Shown piece after piece: positions 1-7,872 of a DNA stretch of 64,000 nucleotides (positions are counted from its first letter, which is position 1; every line of letters begins with the position of its first letter). The notes below the pieces were generated by a model that worked only from the letters and a program-made list of their open reading frames with translations, was not told where the DNA came from and ran no database searches. The stretch covers positions 17,364-81,363 of the forward strand of contig JBGSYN010000092.1 in NCBI GenBank assembly GCA_041750975.1, given 5' to 3'. Position numbers and translations under genes: made by a program. Source of the stretch: JBGSYN01 sp041750975 (lineage in GTDB: Bacteria; Pseudomonadota; Alphaproteobacteria; Geminicoccales; Geminicoccaceae).

Positions 1-2
1 AT

Positions 3-1019
3 GCAGCCATGCCCGATGCCGATCTCGAGGCCGCAGGTGCCAGCCTGGTAGATGACGCCGAGAAAGTCTTCGCCGAAGCGGACATTCTCTTGAAGGTACG
101 GCGACCGACCGGCGACGAGATGGCCCGGTTGCGTCAGGGCCAAGTGCTGGTCGGGGCCCTCGAACCCTATACGAACAAAGAGCAGGTCAAGGCCTACGCT
201 GGGAAAGGTGCGATTGCCTTCGCGCTCGAACTGTTGCCGCGCACGACGCGTGCACAGGCCATGGATATTCTTTCTTCTCAGGCCAATCTCGCCGGCTATC
301 GAGCGGTGATCGACAGTGCCGCCGCCTATGCCCGGGTCATGCCGATGATGATGACGGCGGCAGGTACCGTGACGCCGGCCAAGATCTTCATCGTCGGCGC
401 GGGCGTCGCCGGACTCCAGGCCATCGCGACGGCCAGGCGGCTTGGCGCCGTCGTCTCGGCCACCGACGTTCGCCCTGCGGCTCGCCAGGAAGTCGAGAGT
501 TTGGGCGCCAAATTCGTCGGCCATGTCCCCGAAGATGCCGCCGGCTCCGGCGGCTATGCCCGTGCCCTGACCCCGGAGGAACAGAAAAAGCAGGCGGAAA
601 TGGTCGCCGACCATGTGAAATCGCAGGACATCGTCATCACAACGGCGCAGATACCCGGGCGCACGGCGCCACGAATCATCAGCGGTGAGATGGTGCGTTC
701 GATGCGGCCGGGATCGGTTATCTTCGATCTCGCCGCGGAAAGTGGCGGCAATGTCGAAGGCAGCGTCGCCGGCGACACCGTCGAAACCGAGCAGGGTGCG
801 CGGATCATCGGCGCCCGCGACATCGCCAGCAGCATCGCACCCGCGACCTCGCTGCTTTACGCAAAGAATCTTTCCAACTTCGTCAATCTCCTGATCGACC
901 CCGAGACCAAGGGACTCAAAATCGATCTCGATGACGATCTCATCAAGGGAACACTGCTTACCAAGGACGGCGAGGTCGTGCATGCCGCCTTCGCCGAATC
1001 CGATCAGGGAGCCAAATAA
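3..1019 (+). CDS. pntAA: NAD(P) transhydrogenase subunit alpha part 1 (5' truncated)
   Basis: This is the NAD(H)-binding domain I subunit of the proton-translocating transhydrogenase, which transfers hydride between NADH and NADP+ using the proton gradient. The frame is open to the window edge, so the true start lies upstream; about 35-40 N-terminal residues are missing compared with the usual 370-380 aa. A Rossmann glycine motif (VGAGVAGLQAIATARRLGA) sits near the middle of the visible part, followed by the AlaDH/PNT C-terminal fold. The stop overlaps the next start (TAATG), so pntAB is translationally coupled. The split alpha subunit is the alphaproteobacterial (Rhodospirillum-type) arrangement. 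Confidence 0.96.
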   Translation, partial: AAMPDADLEAAGASLVDDAEKVFAEADILLKVRRPTGDEMARLRQGQVLVGALEPYTNKEQVKAYAGKGAIAFALELLPRTTRAQAMDILSSQANLAGYRAVIDSAAAYARVMPMMMTAAGTVTPAKIFIVGAGVAGLQAIATARRLGAVVSATDVRPAARQEVESLGAKFVGHVPEDAAGSGGYARALTPEEQKKQAEMVADHVKSQDIVITTAQIPGRTAPRIISGEMVRSMRPGSVIFDLAAESGGNVEGSVAGDTVETEQGARIIGARDIASSIAPATSLLYAKNLSNFVNLLIDPETKGLKIDLDDDLIKGTLLTKDGEVVHAAFAESDQGAK

Positions 1020-1309
1020 TGGCCGATATCGATCCGAGCATTCTGAATTTGATCGTGTTCGTGCTGGCAATTTTCGTCGGCTATTATGTCGTCTGGGCCG
1101 TCACGCCTGCGCTCCATACGCCATTGATGTCGGTGACCAACGCCATTTCGAGCGTGATCATCGTCGGCGCCCTGATTGCGACCGGTGCCGGCGAATTCAG
1201 TCTATCCAGTGTCCTCGGCTTCATCGCCGTGGTGCTGGCCGCTGTGAACATCTTCGGTGGATTTGCCGTGACCGAGCGCATGCTCGGCATGTTCAAGAAA
1301 CGCCAATGA
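1019..1309 (+). CDS. pntAB: NAD(P) transhydrogenase subunit alpha part 2 (membrane)
   Basis: This 96-aa protein has about three hydrophobic helices (residues about 8-28, 40-58 and 62-84) and ends in a short basic tail. It forms part of the membrane domain II of transhydrogenase, which carries the proton channel together with the N-terminal half of PntB. The start codon overlaps the pntAA stop by one base, and pntB begins 13 bases downstream. Length and position match the PntAB of split-alpha enzymes. Confidence 0.95.
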   Translation: MADIDPSILNLIVFVLAIFVGYYVVWAVTPALHTPLMSVTNAISSVIIVGALIATGAGEFSLSSVLGFIAVVLAAVNIFGGFAVTERMLGMFKKRQ

Positions 1310-1322
1310 TCAGGTCGCTTCC

Positions 1323-2777
1323 ATGAGCCCCAACCTCGCCGCAATCGGCTACCTCATCGCTGCGATCTGCTTCATCCTGGCGCTGCGCGGCCTGTCATCG
1401 CCTGCCACGTCCCGCAACGGCAACCGCTTCGGCATGGCCGGCATGACGGTGGCGATCGTCGTCACGCTCTTGTCCCTGGCAGCACCCAACGGGCTCAGTA
1501 TTCTTCTGATCGTGGTCGGCCTTGCAGCCGGCGGCATGATCGGTCTGACGGTGGCGCGGCGCATCCAGATGACGGCGATGCCGCAACTGGTCGCCGCCTT
1601 CCACTCGCTGGTCGGCCTTGCGGCGGTTCTGGTTGCCGCGGCAGCCCTCGCCAACCCCGCCGATTTCGGCATCACGGTCGACGGCCACATCAAGATGCTT
1701 TCCCTGTTCGAGATGGGACTGGGTACCATCATCGGTGCTGTGACCTTCACCGGCTCGGTGATTGCCTTTGGCAAGCTTCAGGCAAAGCTGCCCTCAACCA
1801 TCGAAGCGGCGCTGCCCGGTCCGGTCAAGACCGTGGTTATGGCGGCGATGAGCAGCCGCCCGATCATGCTGCCGGCTCGCCACATTATCAATATCGCACT
1901 CGGTGTCGCCATCATCGGCCTCCTGATCGCATTCATGATCACGGCAGGCAGCGGCATATTCCTGCTGATGGCCCTGGCGGCCCTCGCTCTCGGCGTGCTC
2001 CTGATCATCCCGATCGGCGGTGCCGACATGCCGGTGGTGGTTTCGATGCTGAATTCCTATTCCGGCTGGGCCGCCGCCGGCATCGGATTCACCCTCTCAA
2101 ATCCAATGCTGATCATCACCGGCGCGCTGGTCGGCAGCTCGGGCGCCATCTTGAGCTATATCATGTGCAAGGCGATGAACCGCCACTTCGTGTCGGTCAT
2201 CCTCGGCGGCTTTGGCGAATCCGGTGCTGTGGCCGAAGACATGGGCGACAGGACGGTACGGCCCGGGTCGGCGGACGACGCTGCGTTCATCATGGAAAAC
2301 GCGCAAAGCGTGATCATCGTGCCGGGCTATGGCATGGCGGTTGCCCAGGCCCAGCATTCGGTCCGCGAACTGTACGACCTTCTGACCAAAAAAGGGGTCA
2401 AGGTTCGTTTCGCGATCCATCCGGTCGCCGGCCGGATGCCAGGGCATATGAATGTCCTGCTGGCCGAGGCGAACATCCCCTATGACGTCGTCGAGGAGAT
2501 GGACGACATCAACAGCAGTTTTCAGACCGCCGATGTCGCTTATGTCGTCGGCGCCAATGATGTCACCAATCCGGCGGCCAAGAACGACCCGAGCTCGCCG
2601 ATTTACGGCATGCCCGTGCTCGATGTCGACCGGGCGAAAGCGGTCTTTTTCGTCAAACGCTCGATGAGCCCAGGCTACGCCGGCATCGACAATACGCTGT
2701 TCTTCCAGGACAACACGATGATGCTGTTCGGCGATGCCAAAAAAATGACCGAAGATATCGTCAAGGTTCTGGATTGA
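1323..2777 (+). CDS. pntB: NAD(P) transhydrogenase subunit beta
   Basis: The 484-aa beta subunit has many hydrophobic segments over residues 1-270 (proton-conducting domain II) and a C-terminal soluble domain III that binds NADP(H). Visible domain III marks are VPGYGMAVAQAQ at about residue 335, HPVAGRMPGHMNVLLAEA at about 365 and GANDVTNPAA at about 408, all characteristic of the family. It is the last gene of a pntAA-pntAB-pntB operon, and its 3' end converges on rpsU with a gap of about 80 bases. Full length for the family, with no sign of damage. Confidence 0.96.
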   Translation: MSPNLAAIGYLIAAICFILALRGLSSPATSRNGNRFGMAGMTVAIVVTLLSLAAPNGLSILLIVVGLAAGGMIGLTVARRIQMTAMPQLVAAFHSLVGLAAVLVAAAALANPADFGITVDGHIKMLSLFEMGLGTIIGAVTFTGSVIAFGKLQAKLPSTIEAALPGPVKTVVMAAMSSRPIMLPARHIINIALGVAIIGLLIAFMITAGSGIFLLMALAALALGVLLIIPIGGADMPVVVSMLNSYSGWAAAGIGFTLSNPMLIITGALVGSSGAILSYIMCKAMNRHFVSVILGGFGESGAVAEDMGDRTVRPGSADDAAFIMENAQSVIIVPGYGMAVAQAQHSVRELYDLLTKKGVKVRFAIHPVAGRMPGHMNVLLAEANIPYDVVEEMDDINSSFQTADVAYVVGANDVTNPAAKNDPSSPIYGMPVLDVDRAKAVFFVKRSMSPGYAGIDNTLFFQDNTMMLFGDAKKMTEDIVKVLD

Positions 2778-2856
2778 ACAAGCCGGCGTTCACGCAAGTT
2801 CCGCGCGAGGGCCGGGGACGATGATGCCGGCTGACGCCACGGCGCCAGAGGCTTGA

Positions 2857-3063
2857 TCAGATGTCGTCGCGCTCGGCACGTTTGCGCATTAGTTTCCGGT
2901 ATCGCCGAATGGCCTCGGCCTTCTCTCGTGCACGGCGCTCCGATGGCTTCTCATAATGCCGGCGCATGCGCATTTCGCGATAGAGGCCTTCCCGTTGCAT
3001 TTTTTTCTTCAGCGCCCGCAGCGCCTGATCGACATTATTGTCGCGTACCTGAACCTCGACGAT
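2857..3063 (-). CDS. rpsU: 30S ribosomal protein S21, apparent AUC start codon
   Basis: Small-subunit ribosomal protein S21 of 68 aa, very basic in its C-terminal half. The body, with VRDNNVDQALRALKKKMQRE near the N-terminus and EKPSERRAREKAEAIRR later, is a clear match to alphaproteobacterial S21. No ATG, GTG or TTG lies where homologues begin; the aligned initiator codon is ATC at 3061-3063. A GGAG Shine-Dalgarno core at 3072-3075 stands 8 bases before it. The nearest canonical in-frame starts are two GTG codons at 3097-3102, which would add 12-13 unrelated residues and have no ribosome binding site. The gene is divergent from coq9. Confidence 0.85.
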   Translation of the reverse strand: MVEVQVRDNNVDQALRALKKKMQREGLYREMRMRRHYEKPSERRAREKAEAIRRYRKLMRKRAERDDI

Positions 3064-3249
3064 GACCTTAACTCCACTTGTTGTACATCGAGCGCGCACC
3101 ACAGGGTGCTGCGCAAAAGCCGCAAGTTTTATACGCCCATATCGCGCGAATGCAACCACGGTGGCGGCGGCTGCAGCGCCGTATCGGCTGCGGCCACTAG
3201 ATATACTTGGAGCAGCAGCTCCTAATTCGTTTGGAAATCGAGCCCATCA

Positions 3250-3924
3250 ATGAATGAACCTCTTATAAGACGCAACGATCTCAAGGACCGGATCTTCGAA
3301 GCCGCCCTCACTCATGCAGCCTTTGACGGTTGGACCCTTCGGACGCTTCGCAACGCGGCTTCTGACCTTGGCCTATCCGAAGATGATGCGATCCGATTAT
3401 TCCCGAGCGGCGCTTCGAGCCTCTTGAACCACCTCGACCCATGGCTCGATCAGAAGCTGCGTGAGACGACAGCCGACAGGGCATTCGCCCACAATTCCCT
3501 CCGCCACCGGATCATCGAATTGGTGCTATGGCGCCTCGAACCGCTGGAGCCTCACCGGGAAACCTTTCGACGCGCGCTTGCGGCCAAAATACTCCCCGAC
3601 AACGCCTACGGCAGTCTCACGGCCACCTTGAAAGCAGCCAACACCATCGAGGGATTGGCCGATCCCGATCAGGGGGCGACCCGTCTTTTTCGAGACCCCG
3701 CCGGGCGTATCGCGCTGAGCGTCCTCATCGCGATGACCACGTTTTTCTGGTTGCAAGACAATTCCCCGAAAGCTCATGCAACCAAGCGCTTTCTCGAGAG
3801 GCGTCTTGATGCTTTGATGCGCAACGCCAAACGAGTAGCCATGCTCAGATCCTATCTGCGACTGCCGCAGCGCCGAGACAGTGGAGTTGCACGTTCGACG
3901 CGCTCGATTGCATCGGGCATCTGA
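3250..3924 (+). CDS. coq9: COQ9 family protein (ubiquinone biosynthesis)
   Basis: A 224-aa COQ9-family protein, a lipid-binding accessory factor of ubiquinone biosynthesis with a TetR-like helical fold. Family features are the N-terminal helices with FDGWTLRTLRNAASDLGLS at about residue 26, the ALRLFP-like segment (AIRLFPSG) and the hydrophobic C-terminal helix around FFWLQDNSP. The start at 3250 gives the usual length. It is divergent from rpsU, the arrangement seen in many alphaproteobacteria, and converges with flgH. Confidence 0.9.
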   Translation: MNEPLIRRNDLKDRIFEAALTHAAFDGWTLRTLRNAASDLGLSEDDAIRLFPSGASSLLNHLDPWLDQKLRETTADRAFAHNSLRHRIIELVLWRLEPLEPHRETFRRALAAKILPDNAYGSLTATLKAANTIEGLADPDQGATRLFRDPAGRIALSVLIAMTTFFWLQDNSPKAHATKRFLERRLDALMRNAKRVAMLRSYLRLPQRRDSGVARSTRSIASGI

Positions 3925-3967
3925 GGGGAATGCTTCTGCAACCCTCGACGAACGACGGATCCCGCGA

Positions 3968-4732
3968 TCAGTATGGCAGCAAAATATCGAGTGCTTGCGC
4001 ACCATATCGCGGCTGTTGCACGTCCGTGATCTGACCGCGGCCACCATAGGCGAAGCGAAGCTCGGCAATGTTCTCATGTTCGATGGTATTCAGCGGGGAA
4101 ATATCTTCGGGCCGAATGACACCCGCCACATAGACTTCCCTGACCTCGAAATTGACGCGGACTTCCTGACGTCCCTCGATGACGAAATTTCCGTTCGGCA
4201 ATATCTGGGTGACAACCGCCGCGATCTTGGTCTCGATCGTCTCACTCCGGCTTATCTGGCCCCGGCCATTGTTCGTCATGTCGCTCTCGAGGTCGACGAT
4301 ACTGGAAAGGTCGACGGGTTGGGTCAAGTGCTTCAGGACATCGTTCTGCAGCCCGAACAGACCGGCAAAGTCGAAATTGTCCTCGTTCGCCCGGGACCGG
4401 GAAGAGCGATTGGTAAGATCCGCCTCGTCCTCCATGGTCACCTCGATCGTTAGCAGATCGCCGATCCGACGGGCACGTTGATCACGAAAAAAGCCCTTGG
4501 CGCCGGAACGCCAGAGAGAATTCGCAGAATAGGGTTCCTGCGGCTCGGCAGCCGGCATCGGCAAAGATACGGGACGATAGTCCGCCCGCGCCACCGGATT
4601 GGTAATCGGTGTCAGATCGGGCGGCTGGCCGATATCGGCAAGGCGATCGGCGATCGTGCAGCCGCCGAGCCCGAAGCCGACTAAACCGAGCCAAATCGGA
4701 ATACATATGTATCGCCGGCGGATCGGTCTCAT
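3968..4732 (-). CDS. flgH: Flagellar L-ring protein FlgH
   Basis: A 254-aa outer-membrane lipoprotein that forms the L ring around the flagellar rod. The N-terminus has a hydrophobic signal segment ending in a lipobox (GFGLGGC, with the lipidated Cys at about residue 25). Conserved FlgH stretches include SLWRSGAKGFFRDQRARRIGD and, near the C-terminus, GVIRPEDISPLNTI. The gene overlaps the upstream flgA by four bases (ATGA) and is last in the flgF-flgG-flgA-flgH operon. No flgI follows; coq9 converges from the other side. Confidence 0.95.
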   Translation of the reverse strand: MRPIRRRYICIPIWLGLVGFGLGGCTIADRLADIGQPPDLTPITNPVARADYRPVSLPMPAAEPQEPYSANSLWRSGAKGFFRDQRARRIGDLLTIEVTMEDEADLTNRSSRSRANEDNFDFAGLFGLQNDVLKHLTQPVDLSSIVDLESDMTNNGRGQISRSETIETKIAAVVTQILPNGNFVIEGRQEVRVNFEVREVYVAGVIRPEDISPLNTIEHENIAELRFAYGGRGQITDVQQPRYGAQALDILLPY

Positions 4733-5508
4733 CGGATCGCTTCCGACCGACGCCCGCCGGACCCGACCACAACAGGTTCCTTGGAACCGCTGACGAGAAC
4801 GACCCCCGGCGCTTCGACGATCCCGCGGATGACATTCTCGCTCTCGATATTCCGAACGCGAATCGGATCGCCGCGCGACCCGGATTCCAATGCCTCACCG
4901 AAGGTCCGTAGCATCAGACCACCGTGCCGATAGACAATCGTCACCGCTTCACCCTCCTCGATCATCGAAGGATCACGAATGTCCCTGGATGCGACAGGCC
5001 GTCCGGCGATGAGGCGACGCCGGGCCTGCCGTCCGATCAGTTGGTCCGCGCTCGTCAGGTATTTGCCATTGAGACTGCGGTCGCGAACCCGGATCGAGGT
5101 CAAATGGTCGGTCCGGATGATCTGCCCGGGGTCGATCGAGACGGCAGGAACCGGCAGGGGCACGAGTTCTTGAACGATCGCGGTGACATCGACCCGATGC
5201 GTTCGGCCGTCATCGAACATGACTGCGAGGTCACCGACCAAATGGCCGGAGCGACGGTCATAGGTGCGGATCGAGAGATCCAGCGTGGCGCCCTGCTTCG
5301 AGTGATTGGCCATCGGCAAGGTGGGGACCAGAATGTTGATGTCGTGAGTACCGACACCATCAGCGACGCCGAGTGCCGTTTCGATCAATGCTTCCGTGTT
5401 GGCGCGCGTCAGCGGCTCGTTCGGGCCGAGACGAGAGGCGTGGACCGGTTGCGGCAACAGGCTCGCCAGGCAGAGCGCCATGATCATCATGCAGACTATT
5501 CTAGCCAT
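4729..5508 (-). CDS. flgA: Flagellar P-ring assembly chaperone FlgA
   Basis: A 259-aa periplasmic chaperone needed to assemble the P ring. A cleavable signal peptide (about residues 1-24, ending PVHA) is followed by an SAF/ChapFlgA domain in the C-terminal half with IDPGQIIRTDHL, a duplicated arginine segment (LIGRQARRRLIAGRPV) and the terminal VVVGSG-type strand. It lies between flgG (14-base gap) and flgH (4-base overlap), the standard alphaproteobacterial order. Longer than minimal FlgA because of the N-terminal domain. Confidence 0.92.
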   Translation of the reverse strand: MARIVCMMIMALCLASLLPQPVHASRLGPNEPLTRANTEALIETALGVADGVGTHDINILVPTLPMANHSKQGATLDLSIRTYDRRSGHLVGDLAVMFDDGRTHRVDVTAIVQELVPLPVPAVSIDPGQIIRTDHLTSIRVRDRSLNGKYLTSADQLIGRQARRRLIAGRPVASRDIRDPSMIEEGEAVTIVYRHGGLMLRTFGEALESGSRGDPIRVRNIESENVIRGIVEAPGVVLVSGSKEPVVVGSGGRRSEAIR

Positions 5509-5522
5509 CAGCGTTCACCGGC

Positions 5523-6308
5523 TCAGCGAAGTTGGGTGACGGTTGCCATCATTTCATCGGAGGCCGTGATCACCTTCGAGTTCATGTCGTAGGCACGCTG
5601 GGCCGTGATCAGCGACGTGATCTCCTGGACGGGATTGACATTCGAGCTCTCGAGAAACCCCTGCAGCAACGTCCCCATTCCATCGGTTCCCGGCGTCGCC
5701 TGGATCGGCGTTCCGGAAGCGATCGTCTCCTTGAGCAGGTTGTTGCCGATTGCATTCAGGCCACTCGGATTGAGGAATGTCGCGAGTTCCAGTTGGCCAA
5801 GCTCCACCGGCTGGACCTGTCCGTCGACCTGCACCGAGACGCCACCCTCCTGATTGATCGAGATGCTGATTGCGTCCTCGGGAACGCTAATTCCCGGGGT
5901 CAGCAGATAGCCATCTGCCGTGACGATCTCGCCGTTCGGGCTCAGCTGAAAATTGCCGGAGCGGGTATAAGCGCTCTCGCCCGAAGGCAGGGTCACAACG
6001 AAAAAGCCGTCACCCTGGACGGCAATGTCGAGGTCATTCTCCGTGCTGACGAAATCGCCCTGATCGAAGATCTGATAGACCGCCGCCGGCTTCACGCCCA
6101 AGCCGATCTGAACACCGCTGGGCACGATCGTGCCGTCCTGCGACGAGGCCGCCCCTGCCTGGCGCGCGCCCTGGTAGAGCAAGTCCTGAAATTCGGGCCG
6201 CCGTCGCTTGTAGCCGGTCGTCGTCATATTCGCGATATTGTTCGAGATGACCTCGACGTGCATTTGCTGCGCCATCATCCCGGTCGCGGCGACACTCATT
6301 GACTGCAT
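5523..6308 (-). CDS. flgG: Flagellar distal rod protein FlgG
   Basis: FlgG (261 aa) forms the distal rod of the flagellar axial structure. It has the rod/hook N-terminal motif (SNNIANMTTTGYKR at about residues 23-36), the central FlgE/F/G repeat region (VQGDGFFVV, YTRSGNFQLS) and the C-terminal flg_bbr motif (ESSNVNPVQEITSLITAQR). A GGAGTGAGATC ribosome site precedes the ATG. It follows flgF by 35 bases. Confidence 0.97.
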   Translation of the reverse strand: MQSMSVAATGMMAQQMHVEVISNNIANMTTTGYKRRRPEFQDLLYQGARQAGAASSQDGTIVPSGVQIGLGVKPAAVYQIFDQGDFVSTENDLDIAVQGDGFFVVTLPSGESAYTRSGNFQLSPNGEIVTADGYLLTPGISVPEDAISISINQEGGVSVQVDGQVQPVELGQLELATFLNPSGLNAIGNNLLKETIASGTPIQATPGTDGMGTLLQGFLESSNVNPVQEITSLITAQRAYDMNSKVITASDEMMATVTQLR

Positions 6309-6343
6309 GATCTCACTCCAGATGTTTTTGCTTCGATTATCTC

Positions 6344-7066
6344 TTAGCCGCGGAGATCAAGCGCCCGCTCGATCACTTTGCGTTCCATCTCATTGTCGAC
6401 GTCGATCAGTCGCTGCGTGCCCTCGAAGGCGCGCACGGTTTCCATCATCCGGGTAATTTCGAGGACGGGCTCGACATTCGAACGCTCGAGAGAACCTTGT
6501 AAAATTTTGCTTTGGTCCGCGATCGAGGGCGCTTGTCCAGCGCGGAACAAGCCGCCGCCGTCGAGCGAGAGAGCCTGGTTCTGACCGAACCCCATCGCTT
6601 GAAGTCTGCCGATGACGGTTCCCTCCGATGTCATGGTCCCGTCTTCGCCGACCGAAAAATCTCTCAGCCCGTTGGCCAGCGCAATCGGCGCTCCCCCCTC
6701 GTCGAGCAGCGGGTAACCTTCATTGGTGACGATTTCCCCGATGGAACTCAGCTCGAAATGTCCGTCGCGCGTGTAGCGGACGCCGGAAGGTGTCAGGACC
6801 GAGAAAAAGCCATCGCCCGAAATCGCCAGATCCAGCGGATTGTTCGTTGTCTCGATCGGGCCCTCGCGAAAATCGCGATAGACACCTTCGATTCCGACAA
6901 AGGCTATTCCCGGTCCGTCGGATCCGGACTCCAGAAACTCGCCAAAGCGAAGCGCTTCGCCGCGATAGCCATTGGTCGACAGGTTCGCGAGATTGCTCGC
7001 GACCGTATTCATCTGGCGTTGCAGCGTATCCATGCGGCTGAGCGCGACATAGGCGGTGGTGTCCAT
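6344..7066 (-). CDS. flgF: Flagellar proximal rod protein FlgF
   Basis: FlgF (240 aa) is a proximal rod component. The N-terminal rod motif (ASNLANLSTNGYRGEA at about residues 24-39), the ISGDGFFSVLTPSG core and the C-terminal LERSNVEPVLEITRMMET identify it. It is first gene of the flgF-flgG-flgA-flgH operon and faces fliL across a 185-base divergent regulatory region. A GAGG ribosome site lies just before the start. Confidence 0.95.
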   Translation of the reverse strand: MDTTAYVALSRMDTLQRQMNTVASNLANLSTNGYRGEALRFGEFLESGSDGPGIAFVGIEGVYRDFREGPIETTNNPLDLAISGDGFFSVLTPSGVRYTRDGHFELSSIGEIVTNEGYPLLDEGGAPIALANGLRDFSVGEDGTMTSEGTVIGRLQAMGFGQNQALSLDGGGLFRAGQAPSIADQSKILQGSLERSNVEPVLEITRMMETVRAFEGTQRLIDVDNEMERKVIERALDLRG

Positions 7067-7090
7067 AGAATCCTCAAGATCGCCCGAACC

Positions 7091-7108
7091 GGCACGCTTA
7101 TGCCCAAG
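7091..7108 (-). promoter_or_regulatory. Candidate sigma-54 promoter upstream of flgF
   Basis: On the minus strand the sequence TTGGGCATAAGCGTGCC has the invariant GG-N10-GC spacing of sigma-54 promoters (GG at 7105-7104, GC at 7093-7092). The -12 element is 26 bases before the flgF start. Only the core positions match; the full consensus TGGCAC-N5-TTGC is partly degenerate, so this is a suggestion. Confidence 0.35.
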
Positions 7109-7113
7109 ATTGG

Positions 7114-7128
7114 TTAACAGAGCCTTAC
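7114..7128. promoter_or_regulatory. Candidate CtrA-type site in the flgF-fliL divergent region
   Basis: TTAA-N7-TTAC (7114-7117 and 7125-7128) is one base away from the CtrA consensus TTAA-N7-TTAA. It lies in the divergent flagellar control region, next to the candidate sigma-54 element. CtrA is known to control flagellar genes in alphaproteobacteria; here only the sequence likeness supports it. Confidence 0.3.
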
Positions 7129-7251
7129 GACGCCGAATTACCCGCTCGCCTCCCGTAAACCTTTACTTAACCAAACAGCGCCAAAACCATCGCTGCAACG
7201 CGAACTCGGCAAACCCATTGTGGTCGTTGCCGCAAAGGTTGGAGCGCCCAG

Positions 7252-7818
7252 GTGGCAGATACCGAAGACCAAGCCAGTTCCGAAAAAAGCACGAAGGGCG
7301 GCAAGAAGAAGCTTCTTCTTATCGCTGCTCTCGCGCTCATCGCATTGGCCGGCGCCGCCGGCGCCGCATATTTTCTCGGCGTCTTTGCCGCCGGGCCATC
7401 CGAGGCCGAAGCGCATGCGAACGACGACATGGAAGCCGCGTCGGACCATGGTGGAGATAATAAACAGGCTTCGAGCCATGGGGCCTATGAGCAGGCGGCC
7501 ATGCAACCGAAGGGCCCGGTCTTCCTCGACATACCGGATGTTATCGTCAATCTGACCTCGGACGACTCCAGAATGCGGTTTTTGAAGATCAAGGTCGCCC
7601 TGGAGGTCGGTGAGGAGCCGGCGGCGATGCGTATTGCCGGCCTGATGCCCCGCGTTCTCGACAGTTTTCAGCTCTATCTGCGCTCCCTCACCGTCGACGA
7701 GCTTCGCGGCTCGAGCGGTCTCCAGCGCGTCAAGGAAGAATTGATCGCACGAGTCAATCTGGCGATCCATCCGGACCGGGTCGACGACCTGCTCATCAAG
7801 GAGATGCTGGTCCAGTAG
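7252..7818 (+). CDS. fliL: Flagellar basal body-associated protein FliL
   Basis: A 188-aa single-pass inner-membrane protein of the basal body near the stator. It starts at GTG 7252 with a GGAG site (7241-7244) 7 bases upstream. A charged cytoplasmic head (residues 1-21) leads to one membrane helix (about 22-45), then a His/Glu/Asp-rich linker and the FliL domain beginning FLDIPDVIVNLTSDD at about residue 92. It heads the fliL-fliM-DUF6468-motE operon. Confidence 0.94.
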   Translation: MADTEDQASSEKSTKGGKKKLLLIAALALIALAGAAGAAYFLGVFAAGPSEAEAHANDDMEAASDHGGDNKQASSHGAYEQAAMQPKGPVFLDIPDVIVNLTSDDSRMRFLKIKVALEVGEEPAAMRIAGLMPRVLDSFQLYLRSLTVDELRGSSGLQRVKEELIARVNLAIHPDRVDDLLIKEMLVQ

Positions 7819-7872
7819 CGCTTCGCACAAGCCGCGCGAACTGGACCCCTCCTACTAATGGGAACGCCGGAT

